Origin: Chitinophagaceae bacterium
GTDB taxonomy: Bacteria; Bacteroidota; Bacteroidia; Chitinophagales; Chitinophagaceae
Length of the DNA stretch: 64,000 bases
Direction of reading: 5' to 3'
Assembly: GCA_023957575.1 (NCBI GenBank)
Contig: JAMLGU010000009.1
Span: forward strand, 1 to 64,000
The notes beneath the pieces are model-generated. The model was not told the origin of the DNA. It ran no database searches and saw only the letters and a list, made by a program, of their open reading frames with translations. Within the stretch, counting starts at the first letter, position 1; every line of letters starts with the position of its first letter. This document shows, in pieces, positions 26,235-35,359 of this stretch. The position numbers and the translations under genes were made by a program.

Positions 26235-27788
26235 ATGCGTTTTGTAGCAACCATATTGATATTTTTTATTTTTAATGCGCAAGGAATTTGTGCCGAAAGG
26301 ATTGTAAGCTCAAATACCGAAGCATACAAAGCATTGAACAAATTAAACGCAGGCGACCAATTAATTTTCAAAAATGGAGAATACAAAAATATTCAGCTGA
26401 TTATTGCCAAATCAGGTACTGAAAACAAAAAGATTATCATTAAGGCAAAAAATCCGGGGAAAGTATTTTTTACGGGAGATGCAAAAGTAGAATTGAGAGG
26501 CAGTTATATCGTTTTTGAAGGTTTTGTTTTTAAGAATGGAAACAGAAACCCCGAAAACTGGAAGTCGCACGGGCCGGGGCTTGTGGCTGTTTATGGCAGT
26601 TTCAACCGGATTACCCAATGTGTGTTCGATAATTTCGATGAAGCTCATTCTGCATGGATTACCACATCTTTAGATGAAAAGGGGAATGTGCCTACCCATT
26701 GCCGTATTGATCATTGCAGCTTTACCAACAAACTCACTTTTGATCAGGTAATCAATCTTAATAATACACCTAAAAAAGATACTATTGGCGGACCGGCCAT
26801 GTATCACCGAGTTGATCATTGTTTCTTCTCAAATCCTAAAAAACCCGGTAACGCCGGAGGCGCTATTCGGATAGGTTATTACCGTAACGATGTCGGCAGA
26901 TGTATTATTGACTCCAATCTGTTTGTTCGACAAGATTCAGAACCTGAAATTATTACCGGTAAATCAAGAGAAAATATTTACTATGTCAATACATTTTTAA
27001 ACTGTCAGGGTTCTTTGAATTTTCGTCATGGTGACAAACAGGTAGCTATTAATAATTTTTTTATCAGCACCGATTCTTTGTATGGCTATGGCGGAATGTT
27101 TATCTGGGGAAGCGATCACATCATCGCCAACAATTATTTCTCGCTTCGCAAAACCATTGCATCCAGAGGGAGTGCAGCTATTTATTTGAATGTAGGCACC
27201 AAAGCATCAGAGCATGCGCTGGCTTACAATTCTTACCTTATCAACAATATTTTTTCAAATGTGAACGGTTATGCCATTCACTTTAACCCGATGATCGAAA
27301 ACAGAAAAATCTTTGCACAACAGGAAAATAAACCACTTGAATTTCCTCGTGACATTTATTTATTCAACAATATTTTTTATAATAAACAATTTTCTTCATA
27401 TCCATTTTTTAAGGACGACTATCCGGATATAATCAGAAACCTGAATTGGAAAAATAATTATTATGATGGAAGTTCTTTAGGTATTAAACCGACAGAAGGG
27501 TTAGAACCTGACGAAATGAAAACGGAAAGACTCAATGATGATTTTTTATTGCCGATAACCCCCGGCTCAATAAATAAATACAATAATTTCAAATTTTATA
27601 ATATACCCTTTGTTGATTTTGATATTCAAACCAAAATCACAGAATGGCTTCGGGGAGAACCACTAAGTATTAACGAAGTATTACCCGGGTGGATGACTGC
27701 ATTCACAGGAAATTATTTTCATACCGGAATTTTAGATAAAGAACTGAAAAATATTTTAAAAAAAATCACACAAAAAAATAATCAATAA
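26235..27788 (+). CDS. PL6 lyase, chondroitinase B/alginate lyase family
   Basis: The 517-residue protein has a signal peptide (about residues 1-20) and a right-handed beta-helix of the PL6 type. Catalytic K243 (TGKSREN) and R264 (LNFRHGDK) correspond in context to the lysine and arginine of chondroitinase B (K250, R271). PL6 members cut either dermatan sulfate or alginate. Company with PL8, GH88 and a sulfatase favours dermatan sulfate. The gene is 22 bases behind the sulfatase and 14 bases before the GH3 gene. Length fits the single-domain members of the family. Confidence 0.9.
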   Translation: MRFVATILIFFIFNAQGICAERIVSSNTEAYKALNKLNAGDQLIFKNGEYKNIQLIIAKSGTENKKIIIKAKNPGKVFFTGDAKVELRGSYIVFEGFVFKNGNRNPENWKSHGPGLVAVYGSFNRITQCVFDNFDEAHSAWITTSLDEKGNVPTHCRIDHCSFTNKLTFDQVINLNNTPKKDTIGGPAMYHRVDHCFFSNPKKPGNAGGAIRIGYYRNDVGRCIIDSNLFVRQDSEPEIITGKSRENIYYVNTFLNCQGSLNFRHGDKQVAINNFFISTDSLYGYGGMFIWGSDHIIANNYFSLRKTIASRGSAAIYLNVGTKASEHALAYNSYLINNIFSNVNGYAIHFNPMIENRKIFAQQENKPLEFPRDIYLFNNIFYNKQFSSYPFFKDDYPDIIRNLNWKNNYYDGSSLGIKPTEGLEPDEMKTERLNDDFLLPITPGSINKYNNFKFYNIPFVDFDIQTKITEWLRGEPLSINEVLPGWMTAFTGNYFHTGILDKELKNILKKITQKNNQ

Positions 27789-27802
27789 AAAAGGAGTAAA
27801 TC

Positions 27803-30196
27803 ATGTTAAAAAAACTATTTGTATTTGCTTTATTGCTACTCGGAGTATCTTTTACAGATGTTTCTGCACAAGCATTTAAGCCATTAAAAGGTATTTATAA
27901 AAAGGGCTGGACGGACCTTAACAAAAATGGTAAAAAAGATATTTATGAAGATCCTACACAGCCATTGGATAAAAGATTAGACGACCTCATTTCTCAAATG
28001 ACGCTCGAAGAAAAAACCAATCAGATGGCTACACTGTATGGTTACAGGCGTATTCTGCAAGACTCTTTGCCTACCCTTCAATGGAAAAACGAAATCTGGA
28101 AAGACGGAATAGCAAATATTGATGAGATGTTAAACGGATTTATCAACTGGAATCAGATTGAATCTAAGTTGGATCTGGTAACCGATCTTCCACGACATGT
28201 GTGGGCGATGAATGAGGTACAACGATTCTTCATTGAACAAACCCGTCTTGGTATTCCGGTTGATTTTACCAATGAAGGCATTCGTGGTATCGAAGCCTAT
28301 ATCGCCACCGGATTTCCTACCCAACTGAATATGGGCATGACCTGGAACCGGCAGTTAGTAAGACAAATGGGGCAAATAACCGGCGAGGAAGCGCGTGCAC
28401 TCGGATATACCAACGTGTATGCCCCTATACTTGATGTTGCCCGTGACCAACGCTGGGGAAGGCTCGAAGAAGTATATGGAGAAGACCCTTACCTGACTGC
28501 AAGGTTAGGTGTAGAAATGACCAAAGGAATTCAGGAGATGGGAGCAGCAGCCACTGCCAAACACTTTGCAGTATATAGCGCCAACAAAGGAGCGCGTGAA
28601 GGGCTGGCAAGAACCGACCCGCAGGTTTCACCACGCGAAGTATGGGATGTGCTCCTTTATCCTTTTGAAAAAGTGATAAAAGAAGCCAACCTGATGGGTG
28701 TAATGAGTTCTTATAACGATTATGATGGCGTTCCTATTTCGGGAAGCAGCTACTGGCTGATTGATGTGCTGAGAAAACGTTTTGGCTTCAAAGGCTATGT
28801 AGTGAGTGATAGCGATGCACTAGAATATTTATTCAACAAACACCATACTGCCGAATCATTGAAAGAAGCGGTCTATCAGGCTTTCATGGCCGGAATGAAT
28901 GTACGCACCACATTCCGTCCGCCAAACGAAATTATTATGTATCTGAGAGAACTCGTAAAAGAAAACCGTATTCCAATGGATACGATCAACAGCCGTGTGA
29001 GAGATGTTTTATCAGTTAAATTCAGAATAGGCCTATTTGATGAACCATATATAAAAGATGCCAATCATAGCAAACAGATAGTGAATAGTCCTGAGCATCA
29101 GCAGTTGGCTTTACAGGCTTCAAAAGAAAGTGTTGTACTTCTGAAAAACAAAAACAATGCATTACCGCTTTCAAAATCATTTAGCAAAATAGCTGTCATT
29201 GGTCCCAATGCCACAGATGTTGATTATGCACATACTCATTACGGCCCATTAGGCGTAGAAAGTGTAAGTATTTTGCAAGGTATTCAAAATAAATTCGGCA
29301 AGGATAATGTGTCTTATGCCTTAGGCTCAGAATTGGTTGATAAAACCTGGCCCGAAAGCGAAATATTTCCTCAAGACCCTGACACACAAGAAGCTTCATT
29401 GATAAAAGATGCAGTAGAAACTGCAAAAAAAGCAGACGTCGTAGTATTGGTATTGGGAGGCAACACAAAGACTGCCGGTGAAAATAAAAGCCGCACTACT
29501 CTTGAACTGCCCGGGCATCAATTATTATTGGCTAAAGAAGTTCATAAAGCCGGCAAACCGGTTGTGGCTATATTTTTGGGAGCCCAACCCATGAGCATTA
29601 ACTGGATTGATAAATATATTGACGGAATCATTTATGCAGGCTACCCCGGAGTGAAAGGCGGTATTGCTGTGGCCGATATCCTTGCAGGAGATTACAATCC
29701 TTCGGGAAAACTGACGCTTACCTGGCCAAAGTCGGTAGGTCAGATTCCCATGAACTTCCCTACCAAACCCAATGCACAAACGGATCGTGGTGAAAACGCA
29801 AAAATTAAAGGACTCCTTTATCCTTTCGGACACGGTTTAAGCTACACCACTTTCAAGTATGACAAAATGAGTATTGACAATCGTTTGAAATCAGGAGACA
29901 AAGTCATTGTGAAAGTGAGCATCACTAATACAGGTAAAATGGAAGGAGACGAAGTGGTGCAATTATACACCCGCGATGTAGTGAGCAGTGTCACTACTTA
30001 CGAAAAAAATCTGCGGGGGTTTGAGCGTGTAAGTTTGAAACCGGGCGAAACTAAGGAAATCACATTTGTCATACCGGGCGACGATTTCAAACTGTGGAAC
30101 AGAGAAATGAAACACGTAATTGAGCCGGGCGAATTCAAAATTATGATCGGTTCATCATCTGAAAATATAAAAGTAACTGATAGTTTCATTTATTAA
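27803..30196 (+). CDS. GH3 beta-glycosidase with fibronectin-III-like tail
   Basis: The 797-residue exported enzyme (signal peptide ending in VSAQ) has the GH3 N-terminal barrel with LEEVYGEDPY, the nucleophile region VVSDSD (D336), the GH3 C-terminal sandwich from about residue 440, and a fibronectin-III-like domain at about 705-790. GH3 enzymes of this architecture release beta-linked glucose, xylose or similar residues; the KHF..Y context does not resemble the short NagZ hexosaminidases. Its role in a glycosaminoglycan locus is not obvious, perhaps a linkage-region sugar or a different side substrate. It is last in the tightly spaced operon; a hairpin terminator follows. Confidence 0.9.
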   Translation: MLKKLFVFALLLLGVSFTDVSAQAFKPLKGIYKKGWTDLNKNGKKDIYEDPTQPLDKRLDDLISQMTLEEKTNQMATLYGYRRILQDSLPTLQWKNEIWKDGIANIDEMLNGFINWNQIESKLDLVTDLPRHVWAMNEVQRFFIEQTRLGIPVDFTNEGIRGIEAYIATGFPTQLNMGMTWNRQLVRQMGQITGEEARALGYTNVYAPILDVARDQRWGRLEEVYGEDPYLTARLGVEMTKGIQEMGAAATAKHFAVYSANKGAREGLARTDPQVSPREVWDVLLYPFEKVIKEANLMGVMSSYNDYDGVPISGSSYWLIDVLRKRFGFKGYVVSDSDALEYLFNKHHTAESLKEAVYQAFMAGMNVRTTFRPPNEIIMYLRELVKENRIPMDTINSRVRDVLSVKFRIGLFDEPYIKDANHSKQIVNSPEHQQLALQASKESVVLLKNKNNALPLSKSFSKIAVIGPNATDVDYAHTHYGPLGVESVSILQGIQNKFGKDNVSYALGSELVDKTWPESEIFPQDPDTQEASLIKDAVETAKKADVVVLVLGGNTKTAGENKSRTTLELPGHQLLLAKEVHKAGKPVVAIFLGAQPMSINWIDKYIDGIIYAGYPGVKGGIAVADILAGDYNPSGKLTLTWPKSVGQIPMNFPTKPNAQTDRGENAKIKGLLYPFGHGLSYTTFKYDKMSIDNRLKSGDKVIVKVSITNTGKMEGDEVVQLYTRDVVSSVTTYEKNLRGFERVSLKPGETKEITFVIPGDDFKLWNREMKHVIEPGEFKIMIGSSSENIKVTDSFIY

Positions 30197-30257
30197 TTCT
30201 TAATGAAGTTTCGATTACGATATCAGTAAATGAAGTGCGATGTGAAGAGTGAATAAA

Positions 30258-30300
30258 ACAAAGAGAAATTTCCATAAATTTTTGGAAGTTTCTCTTTTAC
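30258..30300 (+). terminator. Terminator after the main PUL operon
   Basis: AGAGAAATTTCCA and its near-complement TGGAAGTTTCTCT flank a short AT loop and are followed by T-rich sequence. It separates the GH3 gene from GH20, suggesting that GH20 has its own promoter or depends on read-through. Confidence 0.65.
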
Positions 30301-30392
30301 TAATAAAATATTGAAATACAATTCAATAACTCAAAAAGCATCCAAAGCATTTTATTTGCTTATTTTTAACCAACATTTTAATAATATCAAAT

Positions 30393-31964
30393 ATGAAGCG
30401 TTTTTTAATGAGTTTAATAGTGCTTTTTATCGTTCCATTTTATGCTTTGGCACAGCCCTCCATCATACCTTTACCTCAGGAATACAATAAAGCAACCGGA
30501 ATTTTCAATCTCAACAATAATGTTGTCTTAGTTACAGATGATAATAGCCTGCTGGATGAAGCCTGGTATTTGCAAAAGGAATTATTGAGGCATAAAGGAA
30601 TTCCTGTTTCACTACAGGCAAAAAGACAAAATTCTTCCATCATACTTTCAAAAGAGAAAAACAGCAAAAGGTCAAATGGCGCTTACACCATAAAAATGAA
30701 TCCTTCATCCGTTGAAATTATCGGCGTAGATGATGAGGGTGTTTTCAATGGTATCGTTTCTTTTGTACAAATGGCAACTGCCGTGGATGTAAAGAACAAC
30801 AATCTTCCTTTGAACTGCTGGAACATTTCTGATGCGCCATTGTATCAATGGAGAGGGCTGATGCTGGATGAGTCGCGACACTTTTTTGGAAAGGAAAAAG
30901 TTAAGTCATTGCTTGACTGGATGGCTTTTTATAAACTCAATAAATTTCACTGGCACCTGACCGATGAGCCGGGATGGCGCATACAGATTAAAAAGTATCC
31001 GTTTCTGTCACTCATCGGCGGCATTGGTAGTTATACCGACTCGCTTGCTCCCACTGCATATTACACACAGGAAGACATTAAGGAAGTTGTAGCCTACGCT
31101 GCCGAGCGAAAAATTGAAGTGATTCCCGAAATAGACATGCCCGGCCACGCAAGAGCTGCCAATCGTGCATACCCACAGTTTAGCGGTGGTGGATCTGCAA
31201 AATACCCCGACTTCACTTTCGACCCCGGCAATCCGGCTACCTATCAGTATCTGACAGATATTTTGAAGGAAATAAACGCGCTCTTTCCTTCTCAAATGAT
31301 TCATCTGGGAGGTGATGAGGTGAGTTTCGGTAATGAAAAATGGAACAGTAATCCGGGTGTGCAATCGTTGATGAAACAGCACAATCTAAAAAACCTGAAA
31401 GACGTGGAAGATTATTTTCTTCAACGTATGGCCGACTCTGTTTTAAAACTGAACAGCAAAGTGCTGGCTTGGGATGAAATGGCTACCGCCTTGCTCCCGG
31501 CTGCACAATCTATCATCTTCTGGTGGCGGCATGATAAACCGGCTCAATTACAGGCTGCTTTAAAAAATAATTATCCGGTAGTGCTTTGTCCGCGTATCCC
31601 TTTCTATTTTGATTTTGTGCAGGATAGTTCGCATAATGTAGGCCGCAAATGGGCAGGCACCATTGCTGCTTTAAAAGATGTCTATACTTTTGACGCTTCA
31701 AAATTCGTCTCCGACAATCAAAAACCATTAGTATTAGGCGTTCAGGCCAATGTATGGACAGAGCACATGAAAACGGAGCAACGATTAGACTATATGATTT
31801 TCCCCAGAATAAGCGCTTTGGCTGAAACTGCCTGGAGCTCAAAAGGAAAAAATTATTCTGACTTTCTGAACAGACTGAAAAATCACTTGAAGCTATTTAA
31901 ACAGGATGGGATTTACTACTTTGATCCTTTACAGGCTCTAAAATATTCGGAGCCGGAGTTGTAA
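30393..31964 (+). CDS. GH20 beta-N-acetylhexosaminidase
   Basis: The exported enzyme releases terminal beta-linked GlcNAc or GalNAc by substrate-assisted catalysis. The 523-residue precursor has a signal peptide (about 1-20), a GH20b N-terminal domain (about 25-145) and the catalytic barrel with HWHLTDEPGWR (187-197), PEIDMPGH and the D308-E309 pair in HLGGDE. After lyase and GH88 action it could free hexosamine from the remaining oligosaccharide. It sits 196 bases beyond the GH3 gene, behind a terminator, and is followed by another terminator. Confidence 0.93.
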   Translation: MKRFLMSLIVLFIVPFYALAQPSIIPLPQEYNKATGIFNLNNNVVLVTDDNSLLDEAWYLQKELLRHKGIPVSLQAKRQNSSIILSKEKNSKRSNGAYTIKMNPSSVEIIGVDDEGVFNGIVSFVQMATAVDVKNNNLPLNCWNISDAPLYQWRGLMLDESRHFFGKEKVKSLLDWMAFYKLNKFHWHLTDEPGWRIQIKKYPFLSLIGGIGSYTDSLAPTAYYTQEDIKEVVAYAAERKIEVIPEIDMPGHARAANRAYPQFSGGGSAKYPDFTFDPGNPATYQYLTDILKEINALFPSQMIHLGGDEVSFGNEKWNSNPGVQSLMKQHNLKNLKDVEDYFLQRMADSVLKLNSKVLAWDEMATALLPAAQSIIFWWRHDKPAQLQAALKNNYPVVLCPRIPFYFDFVQDSSHNVGRKWAGTIAALKDVYTFDASKFVSDNQKPLVLGVQANVWTEHMKTEQRLDYMIFPRISALAETAWSSKGKNYSDFLNRLKNHLKLFKQDGIYYFDPLQALKYSEPEL

Positions 31965-31985
31965 CTTTAAAATATACGGATTAAA

Positions 31986-32017
31986 AAATCTCTCTGTTAT
32001 TTTCGGAGAGATTTTTT
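31986..32017 (+). terminator. Terminator after GH20
   Basis: AATCTCTC and GGAGAGATT flank a loop of about 10 bases and lead into a run of T. The following 250 bases up to the antitoxin gene show no recognisable feature. Confidence 0.75.
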
Positions 32018-32264
32018 TCTTTCATTTCGAACGAAGCGCCTTTTTCGGTCATTCTATGTTTGCATATTCTTAAAAGCCAGGGGTGATAAAAGTTCTAAAT
32101 TTGTAGATTTTAATTAAATAAAGAGCGGGGGCAATTGAGAAATGAACTTTCAATTTATCGAAAATGTTCAATCCCTGCCAGTCCGGTCAGACCAGTAGTT
32201 TATTTGCACTCCATTTAGGCACCACAGGTAGCACCGAAGATAAATTGGCTTTTACCTGCAGTTG

Positions 32265-33353
32265 CTAATAAAACTTTTTATCAATAGAGGTTTTTATTCC
32301 ATAATAATTCATTTCAAAACAAGCTCTACCTAAAACTATTGCAGAATTAATTCTGTATTTATTTGCAAATTCATAAATGCCTTTATCGCTTAAAGGCAAA
32401 TAATTTTCTAATAAATCATTCCAACATTTTGAAGGTATCAAACTTTCTTGGGCATATAGATTTGCTTCGTTTTCTATATCATTCTCTTCAATTTTATTTA
32501 AGTCAAAAAAACTTATTTCTTTATTGTCTTTTAGGTGTAAAGCAATATGACCTAGTTCGTGAAGAATTGTAAATGCTAAATTATCAATTCTATTGTGTCG
32601 CAACGTTAAAGCAATTACCGGATTATTTTTAGACCAAAAAGAATAACCATCAATTGGTGTTTTATCTAATTTATCAACCAATAAGAATTTGATGCCATAT
32701 TGAGAAAGTTTCCTGTCAATTGAATTTAATAAATTTTTATTGTTAAAAAAAATTTCTTGCAATTCTCGATTTAATTGAGGCAAATTTTCAAAATTAAAAG
32801 TATTTGTTTCCTTTTTATCTGCTTCATACTCTACAAGTGATGTCCAAGCAATTATATTTTTCTCATCGATTTGCAATTTATCGCTTTTCTTAAAAAATGC
32901 GAATTTCTTTTCTGAAAATTTATTAACTAGCCCATCAATTGATTCTACAGAATAAATTTCTTGTATGATAGATATATTTGATGAAATGTTTTCCGTTAAA
33001 TATCCTTTTTTTCTGAAATATTTTACTGGAACATATTGAGATATTATATTCCAAATTTCAATAAGCTTTATTTTGTTTATATTTTTTTCTTTTATTTTGG
33101 CTAAATCAATTTCATATTGTGACTGAAATTTCATCCAATAGCCGGCTGAGATGCCAAGTATTTTTTCAAGTAAAACTGCAATGTCCGCAGTTATAGGTCT
33201 TTTCCCCTTAATAATTTCATTTAAAAATGAAGGCTTTACTCCTAAGAGAATAGCTAACTCTCTTTGATTAATGTCATCCCTAATTTCTAATTCGTCCTTA
33301 ATTAGGGTCCCAGGATGAGTTGCTTCAAATGGGATAATTGTATTTGTTGACAT
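32265..33353 (-). CDS. HigA-type antitoxin fused to an ImmA/IrrE metallopeptidase domain
   Basis: The 362-residue protein has an N-terminal HigA-like helix-turn-helix (about 15-75, QRELAILLGVKPSFLNEIIKGK) and a C-terminal ImmA/IrrE-type zinc peptidase domain with H265-E-L-G-H269 and a downstream ENEANLYA glutamate. In the usual system the HTH part represses the operon and neutralises the HigB RNase; a fused peptidase might cleave a partner regulator. The gene starts 13 bases after the broken toxin gene on the same strand, the normal toxin-first order. The frame is intact, so the antitoxin outlived its toxin. Confidence 0.85.
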   Translation of the reverse strand: MSTNTIIPFEATHPGTLIKDELEIRDDINQRELAILLGVKPSFLNEIIKGKRPITADIAVLLEKILGISAGYWMKFQSQYEIDLAKIKEKNINKIKLIEIWNIISQYVPVKYFRKKGYLTENISSNISIIQEIYSVESIDGLVNKFSEKKFAFFKKSDKLQIDEKNIIAWTSLVEYEADKKETNTFNFENLPQLNRELQEIFFNNKNLLNSIDRKLSQYGIKFLLVDKLDKTPIDGYSFWSKNNPVIALTLRHNRIDNLAFTILHELGHIALHLKDNKEISFFDLNKIEENDIENEANLYAQESLIPSKCWNDLLENYLPLSDKGIYEFANKYRINSAIVLGRACFEMNYYGIKTSIDKKFY

Positions 33354-33366
33354 AATGATTGATGTT

Positions 33367-33687
33367 TTAAGAATAATGATTACTTAATTCTACTATTTCG
33401 CAAATTGTGATAGTATTTGGTTCTTCTCCTTCTAATGATGAAATAAATTCGATTCTAAATTTATCGTTAACACGGACAGATTCTAAACCTTTTTTACCCC
33501 CACTTAATTTTTCATAATTCAAACTTTTTATTGGATACAAATCTTCAATTTTATTAGCCACTCTTAGTTTATCAATAGTTGCCTTATATCTGTTAATTAT
33601 ATCTTTTTAAAATCTATACTTTTTACTTGAACATTTTCCTTCTTCATATAATTGCTTTAAATACTCTTTTATAAAAATTATTCTCAT
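33367..33687 (-). pseudogene. HigB-like toxin interrupted by an in-frame stop codon
   Basis: Reading from ATG at 33687 gives 26 residues (MRIIFIKEYLKQLYEEGK...KKYRF), then TAA at 33609-33607, then 79 more residues in the same frame (KDIINRYKATIDKLR... FKSL-like PIKSLNYEKLSGG... VRVNDKFRIEF). The joined product of about 106 residues has the length and pattern of RelE/HigB RNase toxins. One nonsense change is enough to explain it; no shift of frame is needed. A shorter GTG-initiated product of 64 residues could be made but lacks the N-terminal strand. The sequence could also hold a sequencing error. Confidence 0.75.
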
Positions 33688-33829
33688 AGACTTCAATCTA
33701 ATTTCATATTGCAAAGATAGAAATAAACAAATAAAATTCACTAAAAAAGTGAATTTTATTTTTTGGATGTAATTTGTGGTGGCGGCAGGTAGTCTGAACA
33801 TTTGCGAAATCACAGCTACCAAGATGCTT

Positions 33830-33876
33830 GTCAGTGAAGCTGACACGCTTTGCAGTAGCTTTTACTACTGCAAAAT
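33830..33876. other. Two adjacent hairpins in a gene-free stretch
   Basis: GTCAG-TGAA-GCTGAC (33830-33844) and TTTGCAGTAG with its complement CTACTGCAAA (about 33851-33876) form two neat stem-loops between the toxin remnant and fabH. They could be a terminator pair or the end of a lost mobile element. No gene is recognised in 33688-33950. Confidence 0.4.
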
Positions 33877-33950
33877 CCCTGTCATCAAGAAAAAATGAAA
33901 AATGCGCTCTGTTAAAGTGTCCCAGCAAAAATTTATGACCCCTTTTTTTA

Positions 33951-35000
33951 TCACCATCGTAATAAAGCGCTTCCCCAGGTGAAACCACTGCCAAAAACGG
34001 CAAGGCAAATTAAATCTCCCTGATTCACTCTACCGTTTTCCCAAGCTTCACACAATGCCAATGGCACAGAGGCAGCAGTGGTATTGCCATATTTCTGAAT
34101 ATTATTGAAAATCTGATTATCGCTGATTCCTAATTTTTTCTGGAGAAATTGTGAAATGCGCAAATTAGCCTGGTGTGGAACCAGCAGATTCAGGTCAGAA
34201 ACACTGAGATTATTTGCAGTAAACGCTTCTTCAATCACTTCCTGCAATTTTACTACCGCTTTTTTAAACACAGCCTGCCCATCCATATAAGGATAAAAAT
34301 CTTCTTTGTCCAATAACTCCTGATTTACAAAAAGGCTGGAATATGGATTTTCGGGTACTGAAGGCATCCAATCTTTATTATGAACTCCGGCATGAAAACC
34401 CGGATTAGGCATCGCCAACACCTCAGCCTCTGCCCCGTCGCTATGCAAATGGGTACTCAATATGCCTCTACCCTCCTCGGTGGAAGGCTGGAGCACTACC
34501 GCACCTGCCCCATCGCCAAAAATTACTGACACATGCCTGCTTCGTGTATTGAAATCCAAAGCAAAAGAATGAGTTTCGGAGCCAATCAGCAATATATTTT
34601 TGTACATCCCCGATTTAATAAACTGATCGGCAACACTAAGGCCATACACAAAGCCACTACATTGATTACGGATATCAAGCGCACCAATTTCACCAATACC
34701 CAATAGCCTTTGTACCAGTACTCCACAACCCGGAAAATAATAGTCAGGACTGAGCGTGGCAAAAATGATAAAATCTATATCATCCTTTGTAATGCCTGCT
34801 CTTTCAATAGCTACTTTGGCAGCCTCGGCGCCCATTGTGGCGGTTGTTTCTTCAAAGCGTTTGGCATATCTCCTTTCCTGAATGCCGGTTCTTTCCTGAA
34901 TCCAGGCATCATTAGTATCCATCAGATGGGTAAGCTCCTCATTGGTTACTACCCTTTCGGGCACGTACCCACCAATGCCTGCAATGATAGAACGAATCAT
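33951..35000 (-). CDS. fabH: 3-oxoacyl-ACP synthase III
   Basis: FabH starts fatty acid synthesis by condensing an acyl-CoA with malonyl-ACP. I chose ATG 35000 (MIRSIIAGIGGYVPE) since the family starts there; a longer in-frame start at 35036 adds 12 unlikely residues. The 349-residue protein has catalytic C114 in NQCSGF, the histidine of VPHQANLRI and the asparagine of KYGNTTAAS. Many Bacteroidota carry more than one copy, some for branched or specialised acyl chains. It stands alone; the upstream gene mutL is divergent. Confidence 0.93.
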   Translation of the reverse strand: MIRSIIAGIGGYVPERVVTNEELTHLMDTNDAWIQERTGIQERRYAKRFEETTATMGAEAAKVAIERAGITKDDIDFIIFATLSPDYYFPGCGVLVQRLLGIGEIGALDIRNQCSGFVYGLSVADQFIKSGMYKNILLIGSETHSFALDFNTRSRHVSVIFGDGAGAVVLQPSTEEGRGILSTHLHSDGAEAEVLAMPNPGFHAGVHNKDWMPSVPENPYSSLFVNQELLDKEDFYPYMDGQAVFKKAVVKLQEVIEEAFTANNLSVSDLNLLVPHQANLRISQFLQKKLGISDNQIFNNIQKYGNTTAASVPLALCEAWENGRVNQGDLICLAVFGSGFTWGSALLRW

Positions 35001-35359
35001 AAAATTGTGATTTGATTTAGCAAAATAAAATAACAATTAAAAGTACAATTTTTTGCATCTATTTCAAAATGCAAATATTAAGAACCGTTATTTAAAACCA
35101 AAACTATTCAAATATTTTAGATTCAGCTATTTGATTATCCGTATATATAAAGTTATTGCCTTTTTTATAATATATTTATCGTCTCTCCCCTAATAGCTGC
35201 CTGTAGCTTTTTTGTCAATTCCGGAACTCAATCCACAAAGCCTGAACATTCAAAATATTACCCCTCTATCTTTCCTAACAATGAAATGTGGATTACGCAG
35301 CCTCTTTTTACAGATTTAAAATGCTAATTTTGGCGGCTACAACAAGAGGAGTAAGAAAA
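35001..35359 (+). promoter_or_regulatory. Intergenic region between fabH and mutL
   Basis: This AT-rich region of about 360 bases has no gene. A -7-like box TAATTTTG at 35325-35332 lies 27 bases before the mutL start, with a purine-rich AGAGGAGTAAG ribosome-binding stretch at about 35345-35355. No clear -33 element or riboswitch was found. Confidence 0.4.

Noticed and set aside
33704..34003. A 99-codon minus-strand frame between fabH and the toxin remnant
   Set aside because: It overlaps the fabH end in another frame, contains hairpins and matches no family I know.
33951..35036. Longer fabH start at 35036
   Set aside because: The extra residues MLFYFAKSNHNF are not part of the family, and ATG 35000 fits.
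35288..35359. GTG start for mutL giving 24 extra residues
   Set aside because: The canonical MutL N terminus begins at 35360, with a ribosome-binding stretch in front, and the -7 box at 35325 lies inside the extension.
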